DNA of 64,000 nt from Flavobacterium salilacus subsp. salilacus (lineage in GTDB: Bacteria; Bacteroidota; Bacteroidia; Flavobacteriales; Flavobacteriaceae). The stretch is from NCBI RefSeq assembly GCF_004634195.1, contig NZ_SKBP01000001.1, positions 124,001 through 188,000 of the forward strand, in the 5' to 3' direction. This document shows, piece by piece, positions 33,282 to 44,357 of the stretch; within the stretch, counting starts at the first letter, position 1; the number at the start of each line of letters is the position of its first letter. The position numbers and the translations under genes are program-made. The notes beneath the pieces are model-generated. The model was given only the letters and a program-made list of their open reading frames with translations, searched no databases and had not been told where the DNA came from.

Positions 33282-34565
33282 CTATCGTTTATCAACAGGT
33301 TTAAAATCTCTTAGTGGCTCTCCAACATATATTTGTCTTGGTCTGCCAATAGGCTCTTTATTAACACGCATTTCTTTCCATTGTGCAATCCAGCCCGGAA
33401 GGCGACCGATAGCAAAAAGTACTGTAAACATTTCTGTTGGGATACCCATAGCTCTGTAAATGATACCTGAATAGAAATCTACGTTAGGATAAAGACTTCT
33501 TGATTTGAAGTATTCATCTTCAAGAGCAGATTCTTCAAGTTTTTTAGCTATTGTAAGTATCGGGTCATCTACGCCCAATGAAGCCAGTACGTCATCGGCT
33601 GCTTTCTTAATAATCTTGGCTCTTGGATCAAAGTTTTTATAAACTCTGTGCCCGAAGCCCATAAGGCGGAACGGATCTTCTTTATCTTTTGCTTTTGCAA
33701 GATATTTATCTGCATCGCCACCATTTTTCTGTATTTCTTCAAGCATCTCCAATACAGCCTGGTTAGCCCCGCCGTGTAATGGTCCCCAAAGTGCAGAAAC
33801 TCCTGCTGAGATAGAAGCAAACAAGCCTGCATGTGATGAACCTACTATGCGCACTGTAGATGTAGAACAATTTTGCTCGTGGTCGGCATGAAGGATAAAT
33901 AATTTATCTAAAGCATCAACAACTACAGGATTTGATTGGTAAGGCTCTGTTGGCAAACCAAACATCAGTTGCATAAAGTTTTCTACATACCCCTGAGTAT
34001 TGTCATAATAATTAAGCGGGAATCCTTTTGCTTTTCTGTATGTCCATGTAGCAATAACTAAAAATTTAGCCATTGTTTTACATACAGCCTCATACATTTC
34101 TTTTTCGTTATTTACATCTACCGATTTAGGGTTAAATGCAGTAAGTGCACTTGTTAACGAAGCAAGCACTCCCATAGGGTGTGCCGTTTTAGGAAAACCA
34201 TCGATGATGTTTTTCATCTCCTCATTTACAAGCGTATATTTGTGTATTGTGTTTTCAAATTTTGTAAGCTCGGCAGCCGTAGGCAGCTCTCCAAAAATTA
34301 ACAGGTAAGATACTTCAAGAAAGTTTGACTTCCCTGCAAGGTCTTCAATAGAATATCCTCTGTATCTAAGAATACCTTTTTCGCCATCAAGAAAAGTAAT
34401 CTCACTTTTACATGAGCCCGAATTTTTATAACCGGGATCTAATGTTATCGCGCCTGTTTCGCCGCGTAATTTATCAATATCAATGGCAACCTCATTTTCA
34501 GTCCCCACAACTACCGGGAACTCATATTTTTTGCCATCAATTTCCAATGTAGCTATATTTGACAT
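33282..34565 (-). CDS. gltA: Citrate synthase
   Basis: This 427-residue enzyme condenses acetyl-CoA and oxaloacetate to citrate at the entry of the TCA cycle. It is a type II (hexameric, NADH-sensitive style) citrate synthase by length. GILRYRGYSIEDLAGKS near residue 64, LFILHADHEQNCSTSTVR near 227 (catalytic His), GPLHGGANQAVLEML near 262 (His) and MGFGHRVYKNFDPRAK near 305 (His-Arg) are visible, with the catalytic Asp in YPNVDFYSGI near 362. It stands alone with its own terminator. In many flavobacteria gltA lies near eno, as here. Confidence 0.96.
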   Translation of the reverse strand: MSNIATLEIDGKKYEFPVVVGTENEVAIDIDKLRGETGAITLDPGYKNSGSCKSEITFLDGEKGILRYRGYSIEDLAGKSNFLEVSYLLIFGELPTAAELTKFENTIHKYTLVNEEMKNIIDGFPKTAHPMGVLASLTSALTAFNPKSVDVNNEKEMYEAVCKTMAKFLVIATWTYRKAKGFPLNYYDNTQGYVENFMQLMFGLPTEPYQSNPVVVDALDKLFILHADHEQNCSTSTVRIVGSSHAGLFASISAGVSALWGPLHGGANQAVLEMLEEIQKNGGDADKYLAKAKDKEDPFRLMGFGHRVYKNFDPRAKIIKKAADDVLASLGVDDPILTIAKKLEESALEDEYFKSRSLYPNVDFYSGIIYRAMGIPTEMFTVLFAIGRLPGWIAQWKEMRVNKEPIGRPRQIYVGEPLRDFKPVDKR

Positions 34566-34677
34566 GTTGGTTATGATGTGTTAATTGTTGAAAATATTAA
34601 TTCCTGCGAATTTAATAAATTAGAATTTATTAATGAAGAAAACCGGTTGTTTAAATCGTTAAATATCTGATAAAAAA

Positions 34678-34709
34678 CAAAAGTCAATGCGGTAATGCAT
34701 TGACTTTTG
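34678..34709 (-). terminator. Terminator of the LRR protein gene
   Basis: CAAAAGTCAATGC, 6-base loop, GCATTGACTTTTG is a perfect 13-bp stem. On the minus strand it is followed by TTTTTTA, about 45 bp after the stop of the T9SS LRR gene. Confidence 0.88.
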
Positions 34710-34754
34710 ATAATTTTTTAATTTTTCACTCTGTTTCAGGAATATATACTAATG

Positions 34755-37136
34755 TTATTCCTTTATGAGTTTCTCTACTTTAACTCCTTTTTCTGTAGTA
34801 ATTTTCACAAAATACAAGTCTGAGGGTTGTGCTGATAGATCCAGTTTTGCAGTTGTATCATTAGCTGTATTTACCTGTAACAATCTGCCCTGTATATCAT
34901 ACACTTGGATTGACAGGATTGTGGTATTTGCTGTTATTGTAGCTACACCTTTGGACGGATTAGGGTATAATCCTATCGTATTATCTAACTCAACCTCACT
35001 ACCGGCTAATGCTTCAAATGTAGTATTGGCATCATTGGTTTGTATCGGAGCATTATAGTCAAAATAAATATTGGCATTGTTCGTAACCATATCATTAGCC
35101 ATAAGGCTCGATTTGCTTTTTACTTTAAACAGTATATTGCCATGGTCGGCTACAGAGAGATTGATATTATTAAAAACAAATTCTATTATATTTTCTTCCA
35201 CTCTTGCCGAAACTTCGTGTGAGCTGTTGAGCAGTTGAAGGCTGGCAATTTCAAACTGCGACTCATCAATCTCATGCCTTACCACAACAGAGTTAGCAGT
35301 GGCGTTACCCGTATTTGCAAAATTCACTATATAATGCAGGTATTCCCCTATATTTTCAGCAGGTTCTGTATCGCCCTGTATGCAGGTAATGCTGTTGGAC
35401 GGATAAGACCCCACCACAACCTGGTCTAATAGGAAATTGTTATCCGCAGGGTTTTCATCATCTCCAACGATTACTACATCGGCAGTAAAAGGCAATACAT
35501 CGCCAATATTTACTGCGGGGATATCGGTAGGAGTATTTACATTAAGCGTCATCAATATCTCTCTGTTTTCAAAAGGCTGTAAGTTATTAAAATACCACGT
35601 GTATGTTCCTGCCCCTATTACATCTGCCATAGGATTTATACTCACAAATTCCAACAAAGCATCGTTCCATTCGCAGCTCACACCTCCTGACAGTACTGTG
35701 TTTCCTTTATTTTTATAAATAATTTTATACAGGGCATCCATGCCTGGTTGTGCCGGTCCTACAGGAATCATAACTACTTCTATGTCGGCATGCTCACCAT
35801 CAGAAGTAATACAAAAATCTTCTGTAGCTATCGAGCTATCCGCAGTAGGAAAATTAACTGTGATATTGGCAGGTGATGCTGAAAAGTAGTTGTTTTCAAA
35901 CTGGGGTGTTACTGTAAACTCTCCTGCACCTGTATAAAAATTATAATTTCCTGTAGTGCCGGTAAAAACAGTTTCGCTGTTTGTGCCATCGGTAACATTC
36001 ATTTTTATGAAAGAGTGTGCCGGATCTGTCACATCGCAACCATCATTATCTAAATCATAGGTTAAAATCCCTGTAATAGTATTGTAATCTCCTCCCGGAG
36101 TAAAAGAACAGTATGTATTTACATTAATATCGGTATAATTGTTAACCTCTAACAAATCATTTATAATTTCAAGTTCGTCCTCATCAGCGCATAAATAAGT
36201 AAGCGGATTCTCTGACCAGCTATTATCCCAATCTGATACATCACTATGTACCACACCATTTTTCAGATTGATAGAGGCTATATTATTATGAGAACAGGAA
36301 AGACTATACACCAAAGTCCCTGAAAGGTCAAGTTCTGTTAATAAATTATAGGAGCATTCAAGCACATGCACTTTAGGTGTTGCCGAAAAATCTAAAGCGG
36401 AAATTTGATTGTGCCCACAATCAAGCCCACTTAAATTATTTACATCAGAAATATCCAAAGCTGTAAGTAAATTGTAGGCACATATTAGTCCTTCAAGATT
36501 TTCAAGGCTCGATATGTCTATACTTGGTATCTGGTTATTGCTACAGTCAATATAAATAATATCAGGAACTACTGAAAAGTCAATTTCGGTTAAAAGATTG
36601 TTGTTACATTCTAAAGTTACCAAATTACTTACTGTGCTCAGGTCAAGAGCAGAAAGCTGGTTTTCGTTACAATTTAAAAACTGAAGCGCAACCGCATCTG
36701 ATATATCGATAGCGGTTAAATTATTGCTTGCACAATCTATCTCGATTAAATTATCAAGCCCTGTTATATCAAGGTCGATTATTTCATTATTACTGCACGA
36801 CAAGGTTGTTAAACCTGGTAATGCCGAAACATCCAGAACCGATATATTATTAGATGTACAATATAAATGCTCCAGGTTTGTAAAATATTCAATTCCTGTA
36901 AGTGAATTTATATCCTGCGCGGAAACATCGAGCCCTATTACCTGTAAAGCCTCAGTTTCCTGAATTTCATTATCATTATTTGTATCAATAACGATGCTAT
37001 TACCCTCGCTATCCTGAGCTATGCCCGATGACATTAACAAGGCATTTTTAAAATTGGTATCGGGTATATTTATTATCTGTGCCTTGGCAATACCCGAAGC
37101 AATGAGGAGTATTATGAGGAGTAGTTTTCTTTTCAT
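34755..37136 (-). CDS. Secreted leucine-rich-repeat protein with T9SS sorting domain
   Basis: This 793-residue protein has a signal peptide (LLLIILLIASGIAKAQ, cleaved near 20). An LRR region of ten repeats follows, with Cys at 93, 114, 135, 156, 177, 198, 219, 240, 261 and 281, each unit about 21 residues (for example L-x-C-S-x-N-x-L-x-x-L-D-x-S). Beta-sandwich domains come next: one at about 350-440 (Ca-binding-like DLDNDGCD), then a DUF11-like part with NFANTGNATANS near 615. The C terminus is a type A sorting domain, LYPNPSKGVATI ... VEKLIKE, for export and anchoring by the type IX system. It is likely a surface adhesion or binding protein. Confidence 0.88.
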   Translation of the reverse strand: MKRKLLLIILLIASGIAKAQIINIPDTNFKNALLMSSGIAQDSEGNSIVIDTNNDNEIQETEALQVIGLDVSAQDINSLTGIEYFTNLEHLYCTSNNISVLDVSALPGLTTLSCSNNEIIDLDITGLDNLIEIDCASNNLTAIDISDAVALQFLNCNENQLSALDLSTVSNLVTLECNNNLLTEIDFSVVPDIIYIDCSNNQIPSIDISSLENLEGLICAYNLLTALDISDVNNLSGLDCGHNQISALDFSATPKVHVLECSYNLLTELDLSGTLVYSLSCSHNNIASINLKNGVVHSDVSDWDNSWSENPLTYLCADEDELEIINDLLEVNNYTDINVNTYCSFTPGGDYNTITGILTYDLDNDGCDVTDPAHSFIKMNVTDGTNSETVFTGTTGNYNFYTGAGEFTVTPQFENNYFSASPANITVNFPTADSSIATEDFCITSDGEHADIEVVMIPVGPAQPGMDALYKIIYKNKGNTVLSGGVSCEWNDALLEFVSINPMADVIGAGTYTWYFNNLQPFENREILMTLNVNTPTDIPAVNIGDVLPFTADVVIVGDDENPADNNFLLDQVVVGSYPSNSITCIQGDTEPAENIGEYLHYIVNFANTGNATANSVVVRHEIDESQFEIASLQLLNSSHEVSARVEENIIEFVFNNINLSVADHGNILFKVKSKSSLMANDMVTNNANIYFDYNAPIQTNDANTTFEALAGSEVELDNTIGLYPNPSKGVATITANTTILSIQVYDIQGRLLQVNTANDTTAKLDLSAQPSDLYFVKITTEKGVKVEKLIKE
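36267..36875 (-). repeat. Ten tandem 63-bp units encoding 21-residue Cys-containing LRRs
   Basis: The coded protein shows Cys every 21 residues nine times in a row (residues 93 to 261), then one at 20. In DNA this is a 63-bp period over about 600 bp. The consensus is L-x-x-L-x-C-x-x-N-x-L-x-x-L-D-(I/L/V)-S. The units differ enough at DNA level that they are old repeats rather than fresh duplications. Confidence 0.8.
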
Positions 37137-37211
37137 AACTATTTAATTTTATGTATGGTATCTGTCTAAATATAAGCAATTTATTTTTTCAATCGGTTTT
37201 AAATTATTGTT

Positions 37212-37973
37212 CTATAGTGTTCGTAACAGCTCCTGCAAACGCTCTTTTTTACGTTGCGATATGGGCAGGTGGCTGTTATCTGCCATCACGGCATAACCGC
37301 CGTCTTTTTTAATATACGATTTCAGGTATGCCAAATTTATAAGATGCGACTGGTGTATCCGCTCAAACCCCTGCTCCGAGAGCAAATCTTCATATTCTTT
37401 AAGTGTTTTGGATATCAATACCGGCTTATTATCTTTTATATAAAACTTGGTATAGTTATCCTGCGATTCTAAACGAATAATATCGCTCACTTCAAAAAGG
37501 TGTATTCCTTCGGCTGTAGAGAGTGCAATACGCTTAAACTTATCGACCTTTTTCCGTATATTTTCTAATAACAAGTCAATATGGGCAAAGCTCTCATTAT
37601 CATTCAGTACTTTTTTTATCTTTTCAATTACCATACGTAAATCTTCAGGATCAACCGGTTTTAACAGGTAGTCGAGCGCACTAAAGCGGAATGCTTTTAC
37701 GGCATACTGCTCGTGGGCGGTTATAAAAACTACATGGGCATTAATACTGCCCCGCTTTTGCATCAACTGTTCCAGAATGTCAAACCCTGTACCGTCGCCA
37801 AGCTGTATATCCAGAAATATAACATTAGGCTGATGGTATTCTATAGCGTTTATGCCTGCCTTTACACTATCTACCTCCCCAAGTATATTTATATCGGGGG
37901 CATACATCCCCAATAAGCCTTTCATCCCGTTCCTCAGGTTACTGTCATCGTCTATTAATAATGCTTTTATCAT
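37212..37973 (-). CDS. LytTR-type response regulator
   Basis: This 253-residue protein has a receiver domain, with LLIDDD at 5-10, phospho-acceptor D55 in VIFLDIQLGDG, and Thr-Lys positions in FITAHEQYA near 83 and LLKPVDPEDL near 106. A LytTR DNA-binding domain covers about 150-250, ending YLKSYIKKDGGYAVMADNSHLPISQRKKERL. Such regulators bind direct repeats upstream of targets. It overlaps the histidine kinase gene by 4 bp (ATGA), so the two make a coupled two-component system. No target is evident from the sequence. Confidence 0.93.
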   Translation of the reverse strand: MIKALLIDDDSNLRNGMKGLLGMYAPDINILGEVDSVKAGINAIEYHQPNVIFLDIQLGDGTGFDILEQLMQKRGSINAHVVFITAHEQYAVKAFRFSALDYLLKPVDPEDLRMVIEKIKKVLNDNESFAHIDLLLENIRKKVDKFKRIALSTAEGIHLFEVSDIIRLESQDNYTKFYIKDNKPVLISKTLKEYEDLLSEQGFERIHQSHLINLAYLKSYIKKDGGYAVMADNSHLPISQRKKERLQELLRTL

Positions 37974-39955
37974 AATCTGTTAGATGCGTATTGTATAGGT
38001 AAATTTAAAATTATTTTAGTTCCCGCAGGCACTCCCTCGTCGTTAAACAGCTCTTTTATTTCTACTTGCGATGTTTTGGATGTAAATGCCTGTATCACCT
38101 CAAGTCGCTTACGGGTTATTTCCAGAGCCATCGACTTATGTACGGTTACTGAGTTTTCTTTCAATTCTTTCGATTTTGAAAATCCAATACCGTCATCTAT
38201 AACTGTGCATACTAATTTATCATTTACCAATGCAAAATCTATTGTAATACTTCCTTTCTCTTTTTTAGGCACTATACCGTGTATGATGGCATTTTCTACA
38301 AAAGGTTGCAATAATAAGGGCGGTATTGCCATATCATCTTCTATATTGGGGTCTTTTGTAATAGAAAAGTCAAACATCTGGTTAAAACGAAGCTGCTCCA
38401 ACTCGAGGTAATTTTGTAAACCTTCTATTTCGCTGTCAATGGGTATCAGGGATTCTTTTGAATACTCCAGTGTAAGCCGCATCAGCTTACTGAATTTTGA
38501 TAAATACTTTATAGCCGAATCTGTCCCGTTTTGCACTATAAAACTGGAAATAGAACCCAAGCAGTTAAACACAAAGTGCGGGTTCATTTGCAGGTGTAAA
38601 GCCTTTTGCTCATATTCGGCAAGGTCACGCTGTAGCGTAAGTGTCTTTTTAAGTTGTAGCCTGTTATATACTACAAATGCAAGCCCGAATAACAGTACCG
38701 CCAATACCCCTATAAACAGCATCTGCTGGCGGTATCTTTTATTTTGTTCCTTGTATATCGCTTCTCTCTTTTCGGCTTCCGTTTTTTGTAATGCTTCCTT
38801 GCGCTCCATCTCATAGTTCATCTCCTCGCGCACCATGTTTTTTATATTCTCGGCATTGTTAATACTATCCTTAGCAACCGAATATTTTTTATAATGTATA
38901 AGTGCTTCTTTATAATTGCCCTTTTCTTCATATAGTTCGCTAATGCTTTTTTCCGAATCCTTTACCTGCTCCAGCACACCAATCTCCTCAGCCATAACTG
39001 AGGAACGTTTTAAATAATCTAACGCTTCGTTACTCTCTCCCTGCTTTGCATATATAGTACCTAAAAATGCTAATGATGCCGATGTTCCATATTTTTCGCC
39101 AACGCTGTCAAATATTTCTAATGCTTTTTTATAACTTTTTTCCGCTTTGGCAGTATCGCCTGTTTTATTGTAATAATTACCTAAGTTGTTATACAACTCG
39201 CCCTCTCCTCTTTTGTTTTCATGCTCTTGGAAGATAGATAATGCTTCGTTATACGATTGTAATGCTCTGTCATTTTTATCTTGTGCCAGGTATATATTAC
39301 CAATATTAGTTATGGTAATAGCCGATGTGTTATCGCCTATTTTTTTTTGTACTTCGAGGGCTTTTCTAAAATAATCGAGGGCTTTATCATATTCTTTATG
39401 GGTTTTATATACAATGCCTATATTGTTGTACAGGCGCGCTACAATATCTTCCTGCTTTGTATCCTGATATATTTTTAACGCCTTAAAATAATATTTGAGT
39501 GCCCCCGCATAATTATTCTGCTCCGAGCATACAATTCCAATACTGCCATAAGCCCTTGCCAATGCACTTTTTATATCATCTTCATTGGCAACCTCTTTTT
39601 CAGTCAAAAGTTTTTCCAATATATCCTGAGAGTTACTAAAACTGATGAGCGCATCGGTATAACGGCTCATCATAATATTGGCATTACCTATATTAAGCCA
39701 CGAGTCCGCCTCTTGTTCTCTAAGTTCTTTTTTTTGTGCTAATGTTAATGCCTTTCGGGCATACTCCATCATTTTTTCAGGATCATTCTCTATGTATTCA
39801 GATGCAATTGCATTAAGCAACGCTACCCGCTCCTTATCGCTTTTTGCATTTTGCTGTGCTGCGAAAAGACTGTCCAGTACTTTTTGCTGCGAAAAAGCAG
39901 GCGTAATAGCCGCAGCAAAAAGAATAAACAGATAAAGATTTTTTACTAATTTCAT
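37970..39955 (-). CDS. TPR-containing sensor histidine kinase (LytS/YehU-type)
   Basis: From the ATG ending at 39955 the protein has 661 residues. A signal peptide (LVKNLYLFILFAAAITPAFSQ) is followed by about seven tetratricopeptide repeats between residues 60 and 370 (units ending in ALxxYxKAL), a coiled coil at 370-410 and one membrane helix at about 411-431. The His_kinase domain starts LHLQMNPHFVFNCLGS with phospho-acceptor H460, and an ATP-binding domain follows with VIDDGIGFSKSKE. A longer in-frame upstream start has no signal peptide at its front and is rejected. Periplasmic TPRs may sense a partner protein. It is paired with the LytTR regulator. Confidence 0.9.
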   Translation of the reverse strand: MKLVKNLYLFILFAAAITPAFSQQKVLDSLFAAQQNAKSDKERVALLNAIASEYIENDPEKMMEYARKALTLAQKKELREQEADSWLNIGNANIMMSRYTDALISFSNSQDILEKLLTEKEVANEDDIKSALARAYGSIGIVCSEQNNYAGALKYYFKALKIYQDTKQEDIVARLYNNIGIVYKTHKEYDKALDYFRKALEVQKKIGDNTSAITITNIGNIYLAQDKNDRALQSYNEALSIFQEHENKRGEGELYNNLGNYYNKTGDTAKAEKSYKKALEIFDSVGEKYGTSASLAFLGTIYAKQGESNEALDYLKRSSVMAEEIGVLEQVKDSEKSISELYEEKGNYKEALIHYKKYSVAKDSINNAENIKNMVREEMNYEMERKEALQKTEAEKREAIYKEQNKRYRQQMLFIGVLAVLLFGLAFVVYNRLQLKKTLTLQRDLAEYEQKALHLQMNPHFVFNCLGSISSFIVQNGTDSAIKYLSKFSKLMRLTLEYSKESLIPIDSEIEGLQNYLELEQLRFNQMFDFSITKDPNIEDDMAIPPLLLQPFVENAIIHGIVPKKEKGSITIDFALVNDKLVCTVIDDGIGFSKSKELKENSVTVHKSMALEITRKRLEVIQAFTSKTSQVEIKELFNDEGVPAGTKIILNLPIQYASNRL

Positions 39956-40061
39956 AAAGGGAAAATTATAACCAAACAAAATTATCATTTCTACGCAATT
40001 AACAATACATCGATTAGAATTTGAAGTATATGATTTAGAATTTGATATCATTTCATAAAAA

Positions 40062-40086
40062 AACACCTGCCTATAAGGCAGGTGTT
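40062..40086 (-). terminator. Terminator of eno
   Basis: AACACCTGCC, loop TATAA, GGCAGGTGTT forms a perfect 10-bp stem followed on the minus strand by seven T residues, 26 bp after the enolase stop. Confidence 0.9.
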
Positions 40087-40112
40087 GGTCATATAGTGTA
40101 AAACTTAAATGA

Positions 40113-41435
<1,323 letters not shown>

Positions 41436-41450
41436 TTATTGCATGAAAAA

Positions 41451-41458
41451 CAAATTTA
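41451..41458 (-). promoter_or_regulatory. eno promoter -7 element
   Basis: TAAATTTG on the minus strand, 45 bp upstream of the eno ATG, fits TAnnTTTG. The nearest TTG upstream is only 15 bp away, so the -33 box is not consensus. Confidence 0.42.
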
Positions 41459-41529
41459 AATATTTTAAAATACCAAATTCGCTTATTTACAAAAACTTAT
41501 AAACGCAAACGTTATAGAAAACAATCTTT

Positions 41530-42645
41530 TTATCTATTTTGTTTTGCACTCTCAATATTGGCTATAAACGTATCAAAAAGATAGGTGGCATCATGAGGAC
41601 CGGGGCTTGCTTCGGGGTGATATTGTACTGAAAAACAGTTTTTACTCTTCATACGCATTCCCGCTACAGTTCCATCATTAATATGTTCGTGGGTAATTTC
41701 AAAATCAGGGTTATTTTCCAAGTCTTCGCGCACTACTGCAAAACCATGATTTTGCGATGTAATTTCACCTTCGCCTGTAAGTATATTCCTTACAGGATGA
41801 TTGATACCCCTGTGCCCATTAAACATTTTATAGGTACCTATACCATTGGCAAGTGCCAGCACCTGATGTCCAAGGCAAATACCAAAAACAGGCTCATTTT
41901 TCTCCAGTATCTTTTTAGCAGTTTCCTGCGCTACTACCAGCGGGGCAGGATCTCCGGGGCCATTAGATAAAAAGTAACCATCCGGGTTAAAGCTTTTCAT
42001 ATCCTCATAACTTGCGTCATAGGGGAATACTTTTATGTAACAATCCCTTTTGGCAAGGTTGCGTAGGATGTTCTTTTTAATACCAAGATCGAGTGCCGAA
42101 ATTTTATATTTCGCGTCAGGATTACCCACAAAATAGGGTTCTTTTGTAGATACTTTAGATGATAGTTCCAACCCTTCCATGTTTGGTACTTCCGCAAGTT
42201 GTTTGCGCAGCTCTTCAACAGGTGTACCATCCGTACATATAGCAGCATTCATAGCACCATTATCACGAATATAACTTACTAATGCTCTTGTATCAACATC
42301 AGATATTGCTACGAGGTTTTGGGCTTCAAAATATTCTTTAAGCCCGTCGGAAGAATTTACCCGGGAGTGGTTAAAACTAAAGTTTTTACATACTAATCCT
42401 GAAATCATGATAGTATCTGCTTCAATTTCTTCTGCGTTTGTACCATAATTGCCAATATGGGCATTTGATGCTACCATAATCTGCCCGAAGTACGATGGGT
42501 CAGTAAAAATTTCCTGATAACCCGTCATTCCTGTATTAAAGCATACTTCGCCAAAAACTGTTCCTTCTATACCTATAGATTTTCCATAAAATATAGTACC
42601 ATCTGCCAAAAGAAGTATGGCCTTATCTCTGTTAGAATATTTCAT
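41530..42645 (-). CDS. carA: Carbamoyl-phosphate synthase small subunit
   Basis: This 371-residue glutaminase subunit releases ammonia from glutamine for the large subunit CarB, in arginine and pyrimidine synthesis. The N-terminal CPSase_sm_chain domain shows FGEVCFNTGMTGYQEIFTDPSY near residue 30. The class I glutamine amidotransferase domain has GPGDPAP near 225, VFGICLGHQVLALA near 254 (catalytic Cys), NGHRGINHPV near 279 and QYHPEASPGPHD near 343 (catalytic His and Glu). carB is not in this window. The gene lies 105 bp after the terminator of the ribosomal operon and has its own -7 element. Confidence 0.96.
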   Translation of the reverse strand: MKYSNRDKAILLLADGTIFYGKSIGIEGTVFGEVCFNTGMTGYQEIFTDPSYFGQIMVASNAHIGNYGTNAEEIEADTIMISGLVCKNFSFNHSRVNSSDGLKEYFEAQNLVAISDVDTRALVSYIRDNGAMNAAICTDGTPVEELRKQLAEVPNMEGLELSSKVSTKEPYFVGNPDAKYKISALDLGIKKNILRNLAKRDCYIKVFPYDASYEDMKSFNPDGYFLSNGPGDPAPLVVAQETAKKILEKNEPVFGICLGHQVLALANGIGTYKMFNGHRGINHPVRNILTGEGEITSQNHGFAVVREDLENNPDFEITHEHINDGTVAGMRMKSKNCFSVQYHPEASPGPHDATYLFDTFIANIESAKQNR

Positions 42646-42672
42646 TTATGTTGTTTGTTGTTGTGTTGCGTG

Positions 42673-42680
42673 CAAATTTA
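42673..42680 (-). promoter_or_regulatory. carA promoter -7 element
   Basis: TAAATTTG on the minus strand lies 27 bp upstream of the carA ATG and fits TAnnTTTG. No TTG at the proper distance was found. Confidence 0.42.
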
Positions 42681-42750
42681 CTTTAAAAAATCGTTTTACT
42701 AAAAACGTTTGGCACAATTTGCATTACTGTACCAAAGTGTGTGTCAAAAA

Positions 42751-42782
42751 AAAAAGGACAAACTAAATAGTTTATCCTTTTT
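42751..42782 (-). terminator. Terminator of the ribosomal-protein superoperon
   Basis: AAAAAGGA-C-AAACTA, loop AA, TAGTTT-A-TCCTTTTT forms a long stem with one mismatch. It is followed on the minus strand by more T residues, 32 bp after the rplQ stop. Confidence 0.85.
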
Positions 42783-42813
42783 TAATATTATTGAAAAATC
42801 AGTTGTTTCATGA

Positions 42814-43311
42814 TTATTCAGTCGCTTCTTTGTTTTCTTCTGTATCAGCTGCCGGAGCAGTTGTTGCAGGAGCAGCATCATCCGCTTTTTTAGAAGATCT
42901 GCTACGACGTGTCGTCGTTTTCTTAGCTTCTTTTTTAGTAGCGTTATACAGTTCGTTAAAATCTACTAACTCTATCATTGCCATATCAGCGTTGTCACCA
43001 AGACGATTACCCAATTTAATGATACGGGTATATCCTCCCGGACGATCGCCTACCTTTGCAGATACTTCTCTGAAAAGTTCAGTAACCGCATATTTATTTC
43101 TAAGGTATGTAAAAACGATACGTCTGTTATGTGTAGTATCTTCTTTAGATTTTGTGATCAAAGGCTCAACAAACTGCTTCAATGCTTTTGCTTTGGCAAC
43201 GGTAGTGTTGATGCGCTTGTGTTCTATAAGTGAGCAAGCCATATTGGCAAGCATAGCTTTTCTATGCCCACGCTGCCTGCCTAAGTGATTTATTTTTTTT
43301 CCGTGTCTCAT
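42814..43311 (-). CDS. rplQ: 50S ribosomal protein L17
   Basis: This 165-residue L17 lines the peptide exit tunnel region of the 50S subunit. [20 protein letters not shown] is the near-universal start, and [25 protein letters not shown] near residue 90 is conserved. The core ends near residue 120; a further tail, [20 protein letters not shown] and then an Ala/Thr/Glu-rich part, is longer than in E. coli (127 residues). It is the last gene of the operon, 33 bp after rpoA. Confidence 0.97.
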   Translation of the reverse strand: MRHGKKINHLGRQRGHRKAMLANMACSLIEHKRINTTVAKAKALKQFVEPLITKSKEDTTHNRRIVFTYLRNKYAVTELFREVSAKVGDRPGGYTRIIKLGNRLGDNADMAMIELVDFNELYNATKKEAKKTTTRRSRSSKKADDAAPATTAPAADTEENKEATE

Positions 43312-43344
43312 TGCTATCTGTAATGTGAATCGTAAAGATTCAGA

Positions 43345-44337
43345 TTATTCTTTATCTAATTTATATTTCGTCAAATCCATTCCGAAGTGTAAATTTTTGG
43401 CAGCAACAAGCTCATCAAGCTCAGTCAGTGACTTTTTACCAAAGTTACGGAACTTCATTAAATCATTTTTATTGAACGATACTAAGTCACCTAATGTATC
43501 AACTTCAGCCGCTTTCAAACAATTTAATGCTCTTACAGAAAGATCCATATCTACAAGCTTAGTTTTAAGAAGCTGCCTCATATGTAATGACTCTTCGTCA
43601 TACGATTCTGTTTGTGCGATTTCATCGGCCTCAAGTGTTATCCTTTCATCAGAGAACAGCATAAAGTGGTGAATAAGTGTTTTTGCTGCCTCAGTAAGAG
43701 CATCTTTAGGATGAATAGAACCATCAGTAATTATCTCGAAAACTAATTTTTCATAATCGGTTTTCTGCTCTACACGAAAGTTTTCTATTGTATATTTTAC
43801 ATTCTTTACAGGTGTGTAAATAGAATCTGTAAAAATAGTTCCTATAGCTGCATTTTGCTTTTTGTTCTCCTCTGCCGGTACATAACCCCTACCTTTTTCA
43901 ATAGTAAGTTCCATGTTTATGTTTATGCTGCTGTCCATGTTGCAGATAACAAGATCAGGGTTTAAAACCTGAAAACCTGAAATAAACTTTTGGAAGTCAC
44001 CTGCTGTAAGCTGATCTTTTCCGGTATAAGAAATAGTAACAGATTCGTTATCAACATCTTCTATCTGACGTTTGAAACGAACTTGTTTTAAATTCAGGAT
44101 TATTTCTGTAACATCTTCAACTACCCCGGGAATTGTGGAGAATTCATGTTCTACTCCTTCAATACGAACTGAAGTAATTGCATAACCTTCGAGTGAAGAA
44201 AGCAAAACTCTTCTAAGTGCGTTACCAACGGTCAATCCATATCCAGGTTCCAATGGGCGAAATTCGAATTTCCCCACGAAATCTGTAGAATCGATCATTA
44301 TAACTTTATCGGGCTTCTGAAAATTAAATATTGCCAT
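43345..44337 (-). CDS. rpoA: RNA polymerase alpha subunit
   Basis: This 330-residue subunit forms the dimer that starts RNA polymerase assembly. The N-terminal domain has [21 protein letters not shown] near residue 30 and [21 protein letters not shown] near 58. The C-terminal domain, about 250-330, has [21 protein letters not shown] and [15 protein letters not shown], the helix-hairpin-helix that contacts DNA and regulators. It lies between rpsD and rplQ, the usual alpha-operon order. Confidence 0.98.
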   Translation of the reverse strand: MAIFNFQKPDKVIMIDSTDFVGKFEFRPLEPGYGLTVGNALRRVLLSSLEGYAITSVRIEGVEHEFSTIPGVVEDVTEIILNLKQVRFKRQIEDVDNESVTISYTGKDQLTAGDFQKFISGFQVLNPDLVICNMDSSININMELTIEKGRGYVPAEENKKQNAAIGTIFTDSIYTPVKNVKYTIENFRVEQKTDYEKLVFEIITDGSIHPKDALTEAAKTLIHHFMLFSDERITLEADEIAQTESYDEESLHMRQLLKTKLVDMDLSVRALNCLKAAEVDTLGDLVSFNKNDLMKFRNFGKKSLTELDELVAAKNLHFGMDLTKYKLDKE

Positions 44338-44357
44338 ATTACGACTAATGTCAATTA

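Noticed and set aside
39956..40066. Longer start for the histidine kinase
   Set aside because: The internal ATG at 39955 is directly followed by a signal peptide, so the upstream 37 codons are not translated.
42791..43288. Plus-strand open frame of 165 codons opposite rplQ
   Set aside because: It is the antisense shadow of the well-conserved L17 gene and has no recognisable motif or promoter.
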